Of a stretch of 64,000 bases of DNA, positions 1-11,446 are shown in pieces. The stretch is taken from positions 7,762,501-7,826,500 of the forward strand of contig NC_091675.1 of NCBI RefSeq assembly GCF_042453785.1, read 5' to 3'. Position 1 is the first letter of the stretch; every line of letters starts with the position of its first letter. The notes under the pieces are model-generated. The model was given only the letters and a program-made list of their open reading frames with translations. It had not been told where the DNA came from and made no database searches. Made by a program: the position numbers and the translations under genes. This DNA comes from Malus domestica (lineage: Eukaryota > Streptophyta > Magnoliopsida > Rosales > Rosaceae).

Positions 1-6
1 GTAGCA

Positions 7-2719
7 TTACTGACTACGTATGGTTACGACTGGAAGGGTACTTTGAGATTGTACCTTGTCTTCGCTTGTAATATGCGTGCTTTCAGCAATGGACTGAAAT
101 GGATGAGAAAATATCGATACATGAGAGACGTGAAATAAAGAAAATGAAGTGAGGGTTAAAGAAAATGGACTTCCCTAGACCATACCGTGATGTTCCTAAG
201 GAGGTCATAAGTAACATCCTGAGTTCTGAACGCTCTTGGATGCCACTTCCCTTCAGACCAATCGACATATGTTACAGACCAGTTCGCGAGTCCACCAGGA
301 TCTTTCATCTGAAAAGCATTAATGGTAAAAGAAAAAGATAATTGGTAGCAGCAAAGAAATTACGAATAGGGTGAAATGGAGTTCGAACTGCGACGAAACA
401 AGAAAGTTTGATATGCTAACATTAAAGAAGGTTGGCAGGTAATGCTCATCCGAATAGCAGTTACGCCCGTCCATGTTTGGCTGAGAAAGTCAAAAAACAT
501 CACCAGCAAGAGATTGGAAGGAAGTTTTTCTCATGAACGTCAACAAAAGCACATCATAACAAAGAAGAGATTTACCCTGCAGTAAAGCTTGAACTTTGTA
601 TAGTATAGACTGTCTGCCATCATGACAATTGCGTGTAGCCGCTTCATAGAGAACCACTGAAATAAAAATGTCGGTTAAATCCAACCCTATATGAACTGCG
701 TTTACACAAATCCAAATCTGATCGAGGAGCATGTTTTATACCAAAACTCCTCTTGTTGATCCAATGTTTCGTCAATATAAACAAGAACAACAAACCAATC
801 CAAACATTGCAATCATTCATACACTTAGGACAAGAAAGAAAGGGGAGAGGAGCTCAGGTGACTTAGAAGGAACAGGTGAAAAGATTATATAAATCAGAAA
901 TATACTCATAGCAACTGATCTTACAGAAGTTTAATTCACTGTAAGAGACATATTTACGCAGAAGATTTAAAACTGTTTCCAGAGCTATGTATCTTACGCA
1001 GAAGTTTCAAACCTTCTGGAAAGTATATGCTGAATTACCTGTGAACCCTTCCGGAAATCCCTCTTTTCAACTTCAGGCAACATATGTTCTGAATACCGGC
1101 CAGTTCCATGTGGACCAGGATCCACAAAACTAGACAGAGAGCAAAGTACATGGAATAAGAAAGTCCCAATCATAAGTACACCAGAATAAGAGCTTCAAAA
1201 TAAGTAGCGGGAAAGAATTTTGAGAATCCCATCAGTTTTTCTTTCTAAAATATATTTTTCTTACCAATCGATAAAGCTGACGTTGGTGTACATGAGATAG
1301 TTATATACATAATCGAAGTTATGCAGTGGTATGCAACTGAAACAAAAACGTAGAACGAAATCAATGAAAGAAGTAGCAAATTTCCAACATAAGAACCTCA
1401 TTGAAAATGTTCACAATTGTAAAAGTTGTTTCAATGCAATGACCTATCAGACAGCAAAACAAAATGTTGGTTGTCAGGGTCTAAAAGTGCATTTGCCAAA
1501 AGTCTCTTCTCTGCCTCAACCATCGAAAATTTTCCCCAAACGACCTGAGAATTTATTATTAATGGCATCTTTAAAGAAAACCATGTGTATTGATCAGTTA
1601 AAAAAAATAATACTGAACTGTAAGCATTCTCCGAGAGGCTCTGCGTACCTGTTCACTATGTATGTCTCTGTCAGCAAAATACCGGCTCACATGTACTGGC
1701 TTTTGCTTTGATGCATGTACATAGACGGTAAATTTGTCTTCGTGGCCCTAGAAACCATGTCATTTTTGTTAGCAGATATATTCCACACCAAGGTTATATA
1801 AATGGAGATTCGAGAGGTGGTAATAGATTAAGATGAATTGGTGTTGTTTTGTCTCCACAGAAACAAGGTGTTGCAAACTCCAAGCACATGTTTATCCTAT
1901 CTGTTGAGATATATAAGTTTTCGATAAATCCTTTAACATACTAAGAAATCAAAAGCGAGTACCATTTCCTGAGGCGATCTAAAGACTGGTCCCAATTTGA
2001 CAGTATTTCTAACTGGATAAACCGAAACTATAGTCACATGAGATAACACTGCAGAGCCGAGCATTAACTCCACCAAATTACTTGAGCATTTTAGTTTAGT
2101 ACTTCTCGGCCATGGCTGCCGTAGGAAATGCCTAATATTGTAGCACTATACTACCAAATTTCTGAATGTAGTTCAACAAATACATCTATCCATACAATTC
2201 CTTGATAAATACATGAAAGAGAAAAAAAACCTAAACTTGATGAAATCAAAATGGATAATAAAAGGGAAATAAAAAGTAAAGAAAAGCATAGAGCCATAGC
2301 CTTACTTGGAAGAAATTTTCCCACAACTCCTCGAAAGGTAAAGTTCCGGGGGTTAAAAACATGAAAGCAATTTTCGGGTTCTTCGATTGAAGAGGAGGTG
2401 TCTTGAGAATTTCCCTAACCACAACCTCGGACGCAGTCTCATCATCGGTCAGCTCCCTTGCAGGGCCAGGAGGAGTCCTTCCAAACATACTGCAACCACT
2501 AGAAGAAAACAGATAGCAGGCGGCAGAGTTTTTCGGAGGGTAGAAGTATGCAAGGATCAGAAAAACACAGATGAACAAAACCAATGCAATAATCCATGTT
2601 GGTCTTCTCAAAGCTGGACGCGGCCTTGACTTAGACATGATCATGATATCTCTCATCAGCTGCGGCCGCCATGCTAATGACTTTTTCATCTGGACCGAAG
2701 GCAACACGGAACCTCTCAT
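7..2719 (-). CDS. GT14 / DUF266 core-2/I-branching-type glycosyltransferase
   Basis: Predicted Golgi type II membrane glycosyltransferase of the plant GT14 (DUF266) family; acceptor unknown. Exons read on the minus strand: 2719-2306, 1747-1649, 1544-1444, 1336-1265, 1129-1039, 656-576, 480-421, 308-186 and 93-7. Phases join throughout (375 aa). Exon 1 has a signal anchor (RPTWIIALVLFICVFLILAY) and the family motif KIAFMFLTPGTLPFEELW. Later exons give FTVYVHAS, VVWGKFSMVEAEKRLL, HFVLLSDS, FVDPGPHGTGRYSEHMLPEV, WFSMKRLHAIVMMADSLYY, DEHYLPTFFN and NWSVTYVDWSEGKWHPR. The last exon begins SIAESTHITSEDK and then loses the usual Cys-rich end containing WNG and RPCYLFARKF. Either it stops at 7, or it splices at a good donor (exon edge 55) to an exon left of the window. 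Several in-frame ATGs lie near the start. Confidence 0.9.
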
Positions 2720-4500
2720 TCAGTCGTTTTTCGCATTCTTTGCTTTATTTCCCCTTGCGCTCAATGCAAACTAAGAAGCTGCTGTAACTTGCAACACAAA
2801 TAACATAATTTTGAACGCATTTTTGGATCAAACAACAAAAAGAAAACAACTTTTCACAATTTAACGAATACTCTTTTGGGAAAAAAACCCCCAAAAGCAT
2901 CACATTTCAACACATTTCATCAAACATTGATTCATCAAAATTTGGATGCGAGTGAAAAAACAGAGAAAAGCCACAAACTTTGAAAACATGACGCAAAGAT
3001 CAAACCTATGTAATAATTCTGGAAACGATAAATGGTGGGGGTGGTGAAGAAAAAAGGAAGAATCTTGATGGGTGAGAGAAATAAAAACCTGGGTGTGGTG
3101 AGGAAATTAGCTTCAATCAGTCAAAATTGTTTCAAATGCAGGTGCAGGTGATGTTTCAGCTTGTCAGAGGGGAAGCGGATTCGGCGTGGGGAGAAGTATG
3201 AGGCGATGGGAAATGGCGATGTGAGGCTTTGTGAGTATATGGTAAAAGGGGGAGGGTGTGAGTCTCTGGTTCTGGACAATTGAGGGAATCGGATGGTTTT
3301 TGGGCGATGAACACTTCAGCCAGTGAATTATGGCAACTTTCCCACGTAGTATTAATGATTTTTTATTTATTAATTAGGGGTTAAGTAAAATTAGCGAAAG
3401 CTTATAGCTGTCCATTCCATAAATCTATAATATTGTCAAGTATTATCCAAAAATATTGTCAATTTCATTTCATTACCCTCTCAAAACCAATCAGAATCTT
3501 TACCACAATGGTTTGGAAAATGCTCGAATTAGGGGCACCAATTTTCGTAGAAGTTTTTTAAAATGCCTGAGATTCAAGTGAGGTACTCCACGCATTATAA
3601 ATAAATAAGTAGAGGGTCACATGAATAAGTATAAGTAGTGAGCAAATGGGATAATAGTTGGTAGGTAATATTACTCAAATGGATTAATGCTCACACCAGA
3701 GTCCGTAGTATGATTTTAGTGCATGTAGTTGGTGAATGTAATGCTAATTGTTGTAATTTGGGAACTACATGTGGTAATTCCATTAAAAGTTTAGCATAAT
3801 TGAGTAATTAACTCATTATTCCTTAAATCTAACAATTAGTAAGCGAGAGGCTTTAAGTTAAATTTTCGTCAAAGCCAAATTTAAACCACATTATTATGGC
3901 CCATCCATTATAAGGTTTAACCCACTCTCTTACCCCCTTAGTATAAATAATATCGCTCGTTCAAAAAAAAAAAAAAACCAAAATCATGTATGTTATAACG
4001 TTGTTTAGCAATTACTAAAACTAAATAGAATTATGATGATATTGACATCCAAATATAACCAATTCATCAGATGTCATGTTTTTTTTTTTTTTTTTTCAAA
4101 AGAAGAACGGAAGTTTTATTCGAAAACTCAAACTCAAGCACAAGATGGATACTTTTTTATTTATTTTTTATTTTTTAGGTTTTATTTATCAATAAAGAAT
4201 CATACAATCTTTAAGAAAAACATCCTCAAAATACTTCGGAATCTCCTCAAACCAACAATTGATAAAATTAAAAATAAAACCAACTTAACCATACTATGTG
4301 CCGCTATATTGACGGTTCTACGAATATGACTGACTTTAGTACAAGATAAGCACACAATATTATGCATTCTTGTAAGAAGGCGAGATTATTTTCAGTAAAG
4401 AAAAAACAAAAAAGAGTAAGAAGGCGGGATACATATACACTACAAAATTACAAATCCAAAAAAATAAAAAAATTGTTGGAACGCTGACCAATTAGATAAG
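2720..4500. other. Divergent intergenic region
   Basis: This AT-rich spacer lies between the start of the GT14 gene (-) and the fibrillin gene (+). It holds the 5' leader and promoter of GT14 (roughly 2720-3350), a SINE-like repeat ending in an A-run near 3976, and a T-run at 4080-4096. No protein gene is supported; the small ORFs here are AT-rich and resemble nothing known. Confidence 0.5.
3800..3976 (+). repeat. tRNA-derived SINE, degenerate copy
   Basis: This stretch matches a second copy near 60290-60460 over its 3' half: a GTCAAAG stretch, an ACATTATTATG block, a CCCATT...AAG block, then TTAGTRTARATAATAT and CTCGTTC before an A-run. The better copy carries a box-B-like GGTTCGATTCTC, which points to a tRNA-derived SINE. 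Box A cannot be placed with confidence, and no target-site duplication was identified. Confidence 0.6.
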
Positions 4501-4518
4501 GCAAAGAAATAAACCCCT

Positions 4519-4618
4519 CATACGTGGCATCACCCCCCACCAATAGCCAAACCCAACCCGGGCCCCATCTCGATTCGCATTGCCTACGTGGCACCACCTC
4601 CCCCATCATCAGATAAGA
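4519..4618 (+). promoter_or_regulatory. Fibrillin promoter with repeated ACGTGGC and I-box
   Basis: TACGTGGCA occurs twice (4521-4529 and 4585-4593), with a CCAAT at 4540 and a GATAAG I-box at 4612. This combination is typical of light- and ABA-responsive promoters of plastid-protein genes. It sits 60-160 bp upstream of the fibrillin ATG. Function is inferred from the motifs only. Confidence 0.5.
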
Positions 4619-4676
4619 GATAGCTGTGCAATCACTTCCTCCATCTTCCCCATTCGAAGCTCAGAGCTTACCTTCC

Positions 4677-6401
4677 ATGGCCGCTGCCGTAGCCTCATCA
4701 CTAGCCCTGTCAGCCTTCACCCTCAGAGGAGGCGCCGATCCCTCGAAACCCAAATTCCTCAACCTTTGCTCAAAGCCCACAAATTTGGCTTTGACCGTTG
4801 CACCCCAATCTCACAGTTGTCGGCGCAACTCTTTGAGAATATTGGCCTCTGTTTCCGTCTCCGATCCTGGAGTTCGTACCGGTCCCGAAGAGCTCTCTGC
4901 GTCTATTCTTTCCAAGGTACGGCCTTCACCCATCCCATATTTTAGTTTGTTTCTAATTTATTTAGTTTTGGATTCGTAATTTTTGTTTGGTAGCTGAGAA
5001 AATGTGATCCTATGTTTTACTTTGATGTTTTTGTGATTTTTTGTTTGGTTGCTGAAAAAATGTGATCCTATCTTTTAGTGTGTTTTTTCTGTTTTTTGTG
5101 ATTTTGGGTTCGTTATATGTTGTTTGGTAGCTGAGAAAATGTGATCCCATATTTTAGTTTTTTCTGTTTTTGTTATATTGGGTTCGTAAGTTATTGTTTG
5201 GTAGCTGAGAAAATGTGTTGTTTACATAGATTCCGATATTGGGACAGTAACTTAGCTGAGAAAATTTCGTACTTTACTTTCTGCGATTGCTTCTTTGCTT
5301 TGAAATTGATATTAGTTTCTCGGTTTCCATGCTTTCGCTATGGAAAAATTTCAGGCTTATATTTGTAGATTAATATGATAGTATTTGCAGTTTGATTAGG
5401 GGGAGTCATGCAAAGTTTTTGAATACTTGGCTCATGAAATGTGAATTATGATAATTAGGTGACGAATTCGGATAGAGGAGTTCTGCTGAAAGAGGAACAA
5501 CAAAAAGAGGTAGCTAAGGAGGCTGAAGAATTGCAGAACTACTGTGTTAGCGAACCAGTGAAATGCCCTCTCATTTTCGGAGGTAAATCCCGTTAAGGTG
5601 TGAACTTTATTTCTTGAGATGTGCATCACATCCTAAATTTTGCGTAGGAATACCTTCTTTTCTTACTAACCACAATTCCTTGAATAAAGTCTTGATCTTT
5701 TGCATCATGTCGAGGGATTGCCTTCCACCTAAGTCATCGTAGTTTCATCGAAACCAGATTATCCAGCTCTCAAATCGTTACAGAAATCGTGTACGACCAT
5801 TTGTTCAGTGCTAACAAAAACATGATATGCATTTCTCTGTTACTGTTGTTGGTGGGCATAGACTCGTATGATGAGTTAATCTAGTGCTTTCACAGACTGG
5901 GATGTGGTGTACTGCTCAGTGCCAACATCACCCGGGGGTGGCTACAGAAGTACGTTGGGGCGCCTTTTTTTTAAAACAAAGGAGATGATTCAAGTTATTG
6001 AAGCTCCTGACATTGTCAAGAACAAAGTCTCCTTCTCCGTTTTCGGGTTCCTGGATGGAGAGGTCTCTTTAACAGGTAGGCTGCTGAGGTTCTTCACGTA
6101 AACGTAAAGCCAATGTTTGAAATTTTTCTTGAATTTGTTCGTCACGCACTGTTCTTTTCTTTTTTGCATCATGTGTTAACTTCTCGTATCTGCATGAGCA
6201 GGAAAGTTGAAGGCTCTGGATGATAAGTGGATCCAAGTTATATTTGAGCCCCCAGAACTCAAGGTTGGAGCCTTGGATTTCAGGTACGGCGGTGAAAGCG
6301 AGGTTAAACTCCAGATTACATACATAGATGACAAGGTCAGGTTGGGGAAGGGCTCTAGAGGCTCTCTATTTGTTTTCCAGAGACGCGGTAGTTCCACCTA
6401 A
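4677..6401 (+). CDS. Plastid fibrillin / plastid-lipid-associated protein (PAP8/FBN6-like)
   Basis: Nuclear-encoded plastid lipid-binding protein of the PAP/fibrillin family. Exons 4677-4916, 5459-5582, 5896-6075 and 6202-6401 join in phase to give 247 aa. The Ser/Arg/Ala-rich N-terminus (about residues 1-55) looks like a transit peptide. The fibrillin core includes DWDVVYCSVPTSPGGGYRS, FKTKEMIQVIEAPDIV, FGFLDGEVSLTGKL, WIQVIFEPPELKVG and LGKGSRGSLFVFQRRG near the end. Text and length best fit the group called PAP8 (FBN6) in Arabidopsis; the family is certain, the subgroup less so. ATG 4677 is the first in frame after a leader with light-type promoter motifs. Intron 1 holds a tandem repeat. 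Confidence 0.92.
4980..5220 (+). repeat. Intron 1 tandem repeat with GTTTGGTAGCTGAGAAAATG core
   Basis: Four imperfect copies begin near 4982, 5041, 5119 and 5194, spaced about 60-78 bp. Each has TGTTTGGTAGCTGAGAAAATGTG followed by a T-rich stretch. A remnant (AGCTGAGAAAAT) lies near 5254. The core also occurs in two other loci of the window (16210 and 34185). Confidence 0.8.
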
Positions 6402-6812
6402 AAAGACTATCGGTAGGCAAGAACCGTCCTCCCTGTAAAACGTAATGCTTCAGCGCTGTGCATCTCATCATCTTAACTTTCTAAGATTATCATGTTACAA
6501 GTGTTCATAGTTTTTATCTTTGTGTGATGTTTTAACTCTGTTGAACATAAGGTCTAATGATCTATTAGGTTTACATAGTTACATTCGTGAATCTCCGAGT
6601 GATTTAGTGATTTAGTTAGCTTGTTTTTCAGATCAAGCGATAATCTACACTAATCTGCATTGACAGAAAGTGGCAACGAGTTTGAACTCATAAAGCAATA
6701 GGTCGGAAAAAACTAAACACTTTCTCGAGGCCCAAGCAATAGAACACAATTCCAAGAAAAACAAAGTTTTATATCCACCTGATTGACAAAAATGAAGAAC
6801 ACGATGCTGTTG

Positions 6813-7449
6813 TTAACCAGGGCCTACTTTAGGAATGTCATAATGCTCACTCAGATTAGCCAGATACTGATTGAATTCCTGAACCCGATCGCGGTGCGAT
6901 TTTCGAGCAATCTTGGAAAGCCTCTGGCGTTGAATCCTCTCTGTCTGCTCGAGGTACCGCCTCTCCGCCGGTGTCAGATGACCATAAGCAGAAGCAGCAG
7001 CCTGCATCGTGCCAATGCCGCCTTCGTTCTCAGCATCATCTGTCACTGCTTCTCCACCTATCACCCTCCAAACACACAAAAATTCAATTCTCCATTAGCA
7101 AAACCAGAATCACAACCTCTTAAATCCCAATTCGTTGAGGGGTTGTTTGGTATTCAAAAACATAAAATAAAATTCCGCTCCATAGAGTAGTTTAAAATAT
7201 CGATTTGTCACACTTCCGCTCTCCGGATTACAGAATATTTTACACATTAGATTTAGGAAACAATAATAACCAACTAAAAAAAAAAAGATGGAAGGACAAG
7301 AACCAACCTGTGGAGGCCTCAGACAATTGGTGATAAAATGCGCTCTGTTTCTTCTTCTTCTTTTTCTTCGAAATCGCACCGCCTTTGACGTCCAAGGCTT
7401 TGCCTTTCAGCTTCAGCTTCCCTACAACCACGTTATCGAACGCAGACAT
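6813..7449 (-). CDS. FAM32A-like nuclear protein (splicing factor)
   Basis: Small Lys-rich nuclear protein homologous to FAM32A, which in humans is a spliceosome component acting at exon ligation; the plant role is inferred. Exon 1 (7449-7308) and exon 2 (7057-6813) give 128 aa. Exon 1 encodes MSAFDNVVVGKLKLKGKALD followed by a poly-Lys run. Exon 2 carries the conserved C-terminus LTPAERRYLEQTERIQRQRL, KSHRDRVQEFNQYLANLSEH and the terminal YDIPKVGPG. The acceptor is placed so that the join reads STGGEAVTDD. It shares a short promoter with the RlmH gene. Confidence 0.9.
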
Positions 7450-7690
7450 TTTGATTTGATCAATTGGTCGTCGAAATTCTGTGGAATACGGCAAATATAT
7501 GCAGGGCCGTAAGTTCCAGAAACTCCGCGATTTCTCTCGTCTTCCCCAACCGAGCCCCTGCGCAGAAAACGGGTATGGGAATGTATCAATTGGTTTGGGC
7601 CTATTGGTATTAATGGGCCTCACTTCTTGTGCTCATTCCATTTATAAACTCCAACCCATCCAAAAAAAACCAAACAAACAAACAGAAGTG
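7450..7690. promoter_or_regulatory. Bidirectional promoter with paired site II motifs
   Basis: About 240 bp separate the FAM32A ATG (-) from the apparent 5' leader of the RlmH gene (+). Two TGGGCC elements lie at about 7596 and 7614. Such site II elements are common in plant promoters of ribosome-, mitochondrion- and RNA-related genes. Confidence 0.45.
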
Positions 7691-8197
7691 CTTCTCCTCC
7701 CCTGCTCGTTCTATCAGCAACCCAGAAACTCGATTCTGCGTCTTGTGCTTCGAAAGCCGTCTGTTGGCGAGCCTTTCTGGTGGGCACTGTCCGGTTGGAT
7801 TTTTGAAGCTCAAGGTTGGTATTTTATCTAAGAATTGGTGTCAAATTTGGTATTTGCCATACCCAATTGCTAGTTTTTAACTATTTACCAAGAATTATAC
7901 AGTAATTGGTTGCAGCTATTTGATAAATTTTGGTCTGAGATATGTAGAATCTGTGCATGAATGCAGGATATCATGATTTTATCTCTCCTTTTTTTATTGA
8001 ATCATTGCATTGACTAAACAGTGAGCCTGCATTTCCTACAATATGCAATGAAACGATGGAAATGTTCACATTTCTCTGTAGAATTTGTAATGCAATTGCA
8101 AATTGCAATGTCCCTTTTTCGTGTTTTCGTTGTCAGGGATTTTTTTGTACAATTTTTGGAGCTACAAGTAGTATTCTTTGCCTTTCTTTCAGTTGAA

Positions 8198-9901
8198 ATG
8201 GTTGTCATGCTTAGTGCCCGTCTCCACACCGTTACCTCTGCTCTTCCTTCAGGTTATTGTTATCTCGAAAACCTTGTACCTCCATTTATATTCTTCGTTA
8301 ATCGTTATCTTATCTCAAACTTTGTCAATTTGTGAACTTGATTTTGCTTAAACTTTTCAGGTAGAGATTGTAAATACACAGGTCAAGCAGTGGTACGCTC
8401 TCCACAGCTCTTGCTATAATCTTTTTTACAATGTCTGTTATTTTACGTATTGATTTCTGCATATAAAGCGGTGAACCAGATACCTACTACAGGCCAAGCA
8501 GCTAGGAAGAAATGTAAAGATCGAGAATTGGTTTATCATAGTAAAATTTGTTGCCTTGCCGAACAGTTGGTTTTATCTCCTGAACGAAGCTATCTATGTC
8601 TGACTTTTGTGATCCCACAATCCATCTATTGTTTTAGCAAGGGTTGTCAGTTTGCTCAATGATCTTGATTTTATCGAATCTTTTGAGTAATTGGTTAATT
8701 GGTTTTCATTTGTGTTCGATTGAACTCATTTATTGTGTTAGCAGTGAAGTATCAGTTGCTCTATCATTTTGATTGTGTCAATCTTTTGAGCAATTGGCTT
8801 CTGTGTTTTGCATTATAAATTGGCAACAGATCATGACACCTGTTGGACCTCAAGTTACCGTTCTATTCTGATTTTAAGTGTTTTTTTATTTTGGGCAGAA
8901 AGCACTTCCTATACGCATAATATCAGTAGGGAAGAAGAGATCACAAGGAGTACAACTCGTAGTGGATGAATACATCGAAAAGCTTAAGCTCTACTGCAGC
9001 GTTGATGATGTTCACATACGGAACAATCCTAAAAATGCACAGTACTGGCCTTCTTATTTGATCTGTATCATCATAATCTTTGTACTTAACCTGAATAGAT
9101 ATGTTTTTCTAAGAGATGTAGAGGCCTTTTTTCCTGCAATTATGGACATCGGACACATGAAGGAAATGATCGTATTGTGGGTTTACGGATCATATCTTAT
9201 GTTTAGAGCTCAAATTAGTTACCTTTTGTGTAGTGATTCGAAGGCTCAGGTTGATCATGAAGACAGTGCTGTCATGGACCTTATAAGGTCCAATGATTGG
9301 GTACAGTCTGAGCACCCTTTGCTTAAATCATTATACGGACTCAATTGTATTATCAAAGGCTCAAAGCTGTTATACTTTTTTCTATATTTTCATCTTGCAG
9401 GTCGTGCTGTTGGATGAGCGCGGGAAAGACATAGGGTCGGAGCAGATGGCAGAGTTGGTGGGGGATGCAGGGAATACAGTACGAATGATTTCACATTTAG
9501 TGATTTTCAAGAATGATTTTTCGAATTCTTCCATTCTTAGTGTATGTATGTTGTTGAAAAGAAGAGGTAAGTTGAGTATAAGAACTTAGGAACTTCTTAC
9601 GGTAGGTAACACTATTGTTCTTCCTTTATGCAGGGAGCTTCAAGACTATCCTTCTGCGTTGGTGGACCTTACGGCCATGGAAAACGATTGCGAGAACGTG
9701 CTGATGTTTCTATCAAGTTGTCTTCTATGGTTTTAAACCATCAAATTGCATTAGTTGTGCTTGTCGAACAACTCTATAGGTAATAATACTTTGATCTGCT
9801 GGCTTCTATGGGTTTAAACCATCAACTGAGTAAATAACGCATGCTTATCCGTTGACTTCAGGGCATGGACTATTCTGAAAGGACAGAACTATCACCGGTA
9901 A
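8198..9901 (+). CDS. RlmH-type rRNA (pseudouridine-N3) methyltransferase, organellar
   Basis: SPOUT-class methyltransferase homologous to bacterial RlmH, which methylates pseudouridine 1915 of 23S rRNA; plant members are organelle-targeted. Proposed CDS exons: 8198-8252, 8361-8392, 8899-9041, 9114-9180, 9250-9300, 9401-9478, 9634-9779 and 9862-9901 (203 aa). A 5' UTR intron probably runs from about 7815 to 8192. Diagnostic stretches are LPIRIISVGKKRS, VVLLDERGKDIGSEQMAEL, the SAM-binding loop LSFCVGGPYGHG, SSMVLNHQIALVVLVEQLYR and terminal AWTILKGQNYHR. Exon 9114-9180 is uncertain: it adds about 20 residues not expected in the family. The alternative is that only its first 10 bases (DVE) join to 9244 (AQVDHED), which would need a non-GT donor. 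Confidence 0.85.
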
Positions 9902-11446
9902 CCTTTCATTTACTGGTCTGAACAGTGACCATCAGGTATTCATTTTCTTTTTTATTACGACCTTTTTTACGTATACTACTGATGATTTGGATAGAGGGAC
10001 TTGACAATGACTTGTTGCATTACATTTGAGAGAACATTAAAAAGACATTTTGAAAGTCCTTTATTACGTGTCTTTGTAGTGCATTTGTAATGTTTTGTTA
10101 ATCGATGTGTAGTGCTTGAGTACATTGTGTAATGCGTTTTTAAGGCATTTTTAACAATTGACTAGAAAGTTTTTGGGTACTTTGAAAGACCCTGATCCGA
10201 ACATAGGGTTAACAAACCTTGTGTGTATGTATAGTAAGTGTGAGGGAAGTGATTTCCGCACTCCCCCTTTCACCTTCTTCACGCCTCTCCTTAATAAGTC
10301 CCTTTGATTCTCCTTTGATTTATTCGATCCATTGGTAGTGTGCTAGAACAGAGGAAATGCGAGACCATTTTTATGGGTTACAATATGATGATGATAAGAA
10401 TTTGACGTTGAATGCTATGAATCAAAGAAGAGAGTTCCAAGAAACCTCGGAAGATTTTACAGATGAATCTTGTCAGCAAATTAAGATACGTAGATAATAG
10501 TTCAAAACAAATGCTAATGACTTGTGAATTTGATTACCTTTGTCTTAGTAGAGTGGCCAATGTTGTGTGATTAGCTTCCCTTCTACCTCAAGTATTGTAG
10601 CAAGCAAGTTGGAGATTACGAGCAATCGAGGGTAGCTCCCAAAAGCTGCTATTTATATGTGAAGCCATTCCTCAGAAACAGTGTGCCTTAAGAGGCCCCC
10701 AAGTGCTTTTGCAGTTACAGGCAAACCATGGCACTTACGCACTGCAGTTTCGTTGTCAAGTTCTTCAATGTTTCGGTGTGAAATGGGGCCGCTGTTGTGT
10801 TTCGGTGTCAAGTTCTTCAATGATCATTATTTTGTATTATATTAATCTGTTTATCGTTTTAAGTTGAATACTTCGGATATTCTTTTTATTGGAATAAGTT
10901 TGTAACATTTTGTTACAATTCAGATTAGAAATTCCGAATTTCAATACTGTTAAATGCATTTTAATTTTCATGCAACCTTTTAAAAAATATTTGAATTCAC
11001 ATCGAAACGAAAACTTTAATGAAGGAATTGGAACTTTCAGTCCAACTGCATCCATAATTTTATGAGAATAATGTTAGATTGATCAAATTTGCGAACCAAA
11101 TGATGTGTCACCGACAAAAAATAAGCACGTTAATCAACACTTGAGTAATAATTCAATCATCAATTTTTATGTCATTTGGTTTACAAAATTTGATCTAGCT
11201 AGCATTACGCATTTTATAATATGTTGTGGGGGTGCAATGCAAACAAACTTGATTTAGCCGTGGAATTTAGTTTGCCGCCATTAATAACGGACCTAACGGT
11301 CGGTTTGAAAGTAAATCAAGTCAGCGTCCCTCTCCCTCCTTTGGCCTCCAAACCTCCACGTTTCAAATCCAACTCTCTGCACACGTGTCAGCAACCCCAC
11401 TGCTCAAAACTTTCTCCCCCTCGAGCTCAAAACTCGGCAATGGCAG
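9902..11446. other. Intergenic region after RlmH
   Basis: Mostly AT-rich, with no intact gene. It contains the NBS-LRR relic described separately and a short duplicated phrase (GTTTCGGTGT ... AAGTTCTTCAATG near 10760-10820). The last 100 bp form the CRY-DASH promoter and leader, with a G-box-like CACACGTGTC at 11381. Confidence 0.5.
10560..10745 (-). pseudogene. NBS-LRR resistance gene relic (NB-ARC fragment)
   Basis: Reading the minus strand from 10738 gives KCHGLPVTAKALGGLLRHTV followed by SEEW. This is the GLPLA region and the segment after it in the NB-ARC domain of CC-type resistance proteins. Further along, FWELPS matches the next conserved block in another frame, with a stop between. 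The fragment is short and degenerate, so it is a decayed host gene piece. No P-loop or LRR was seen nearby. Confidence 0.65.

Noticed and set aside
1331-1711. Plus-strand ORF of 126 codons
   Set aside because: It is antisense to GT14 exons 2-4, whose minus-strand text and splice sites are clear.
4033-4329. 98-codon ORF
   Set aside because: Low-complexity Phe/Lys-rich translation of a T-run and AT-rich spacer; no family resemblance.
7240-7831. Several overlapping ORFs on both strands around the FAM32A/RlmH promoter
   Set aside because: They arise from the FAM32A exon, its flank and the RlmH leader; none has a recognisable domain.
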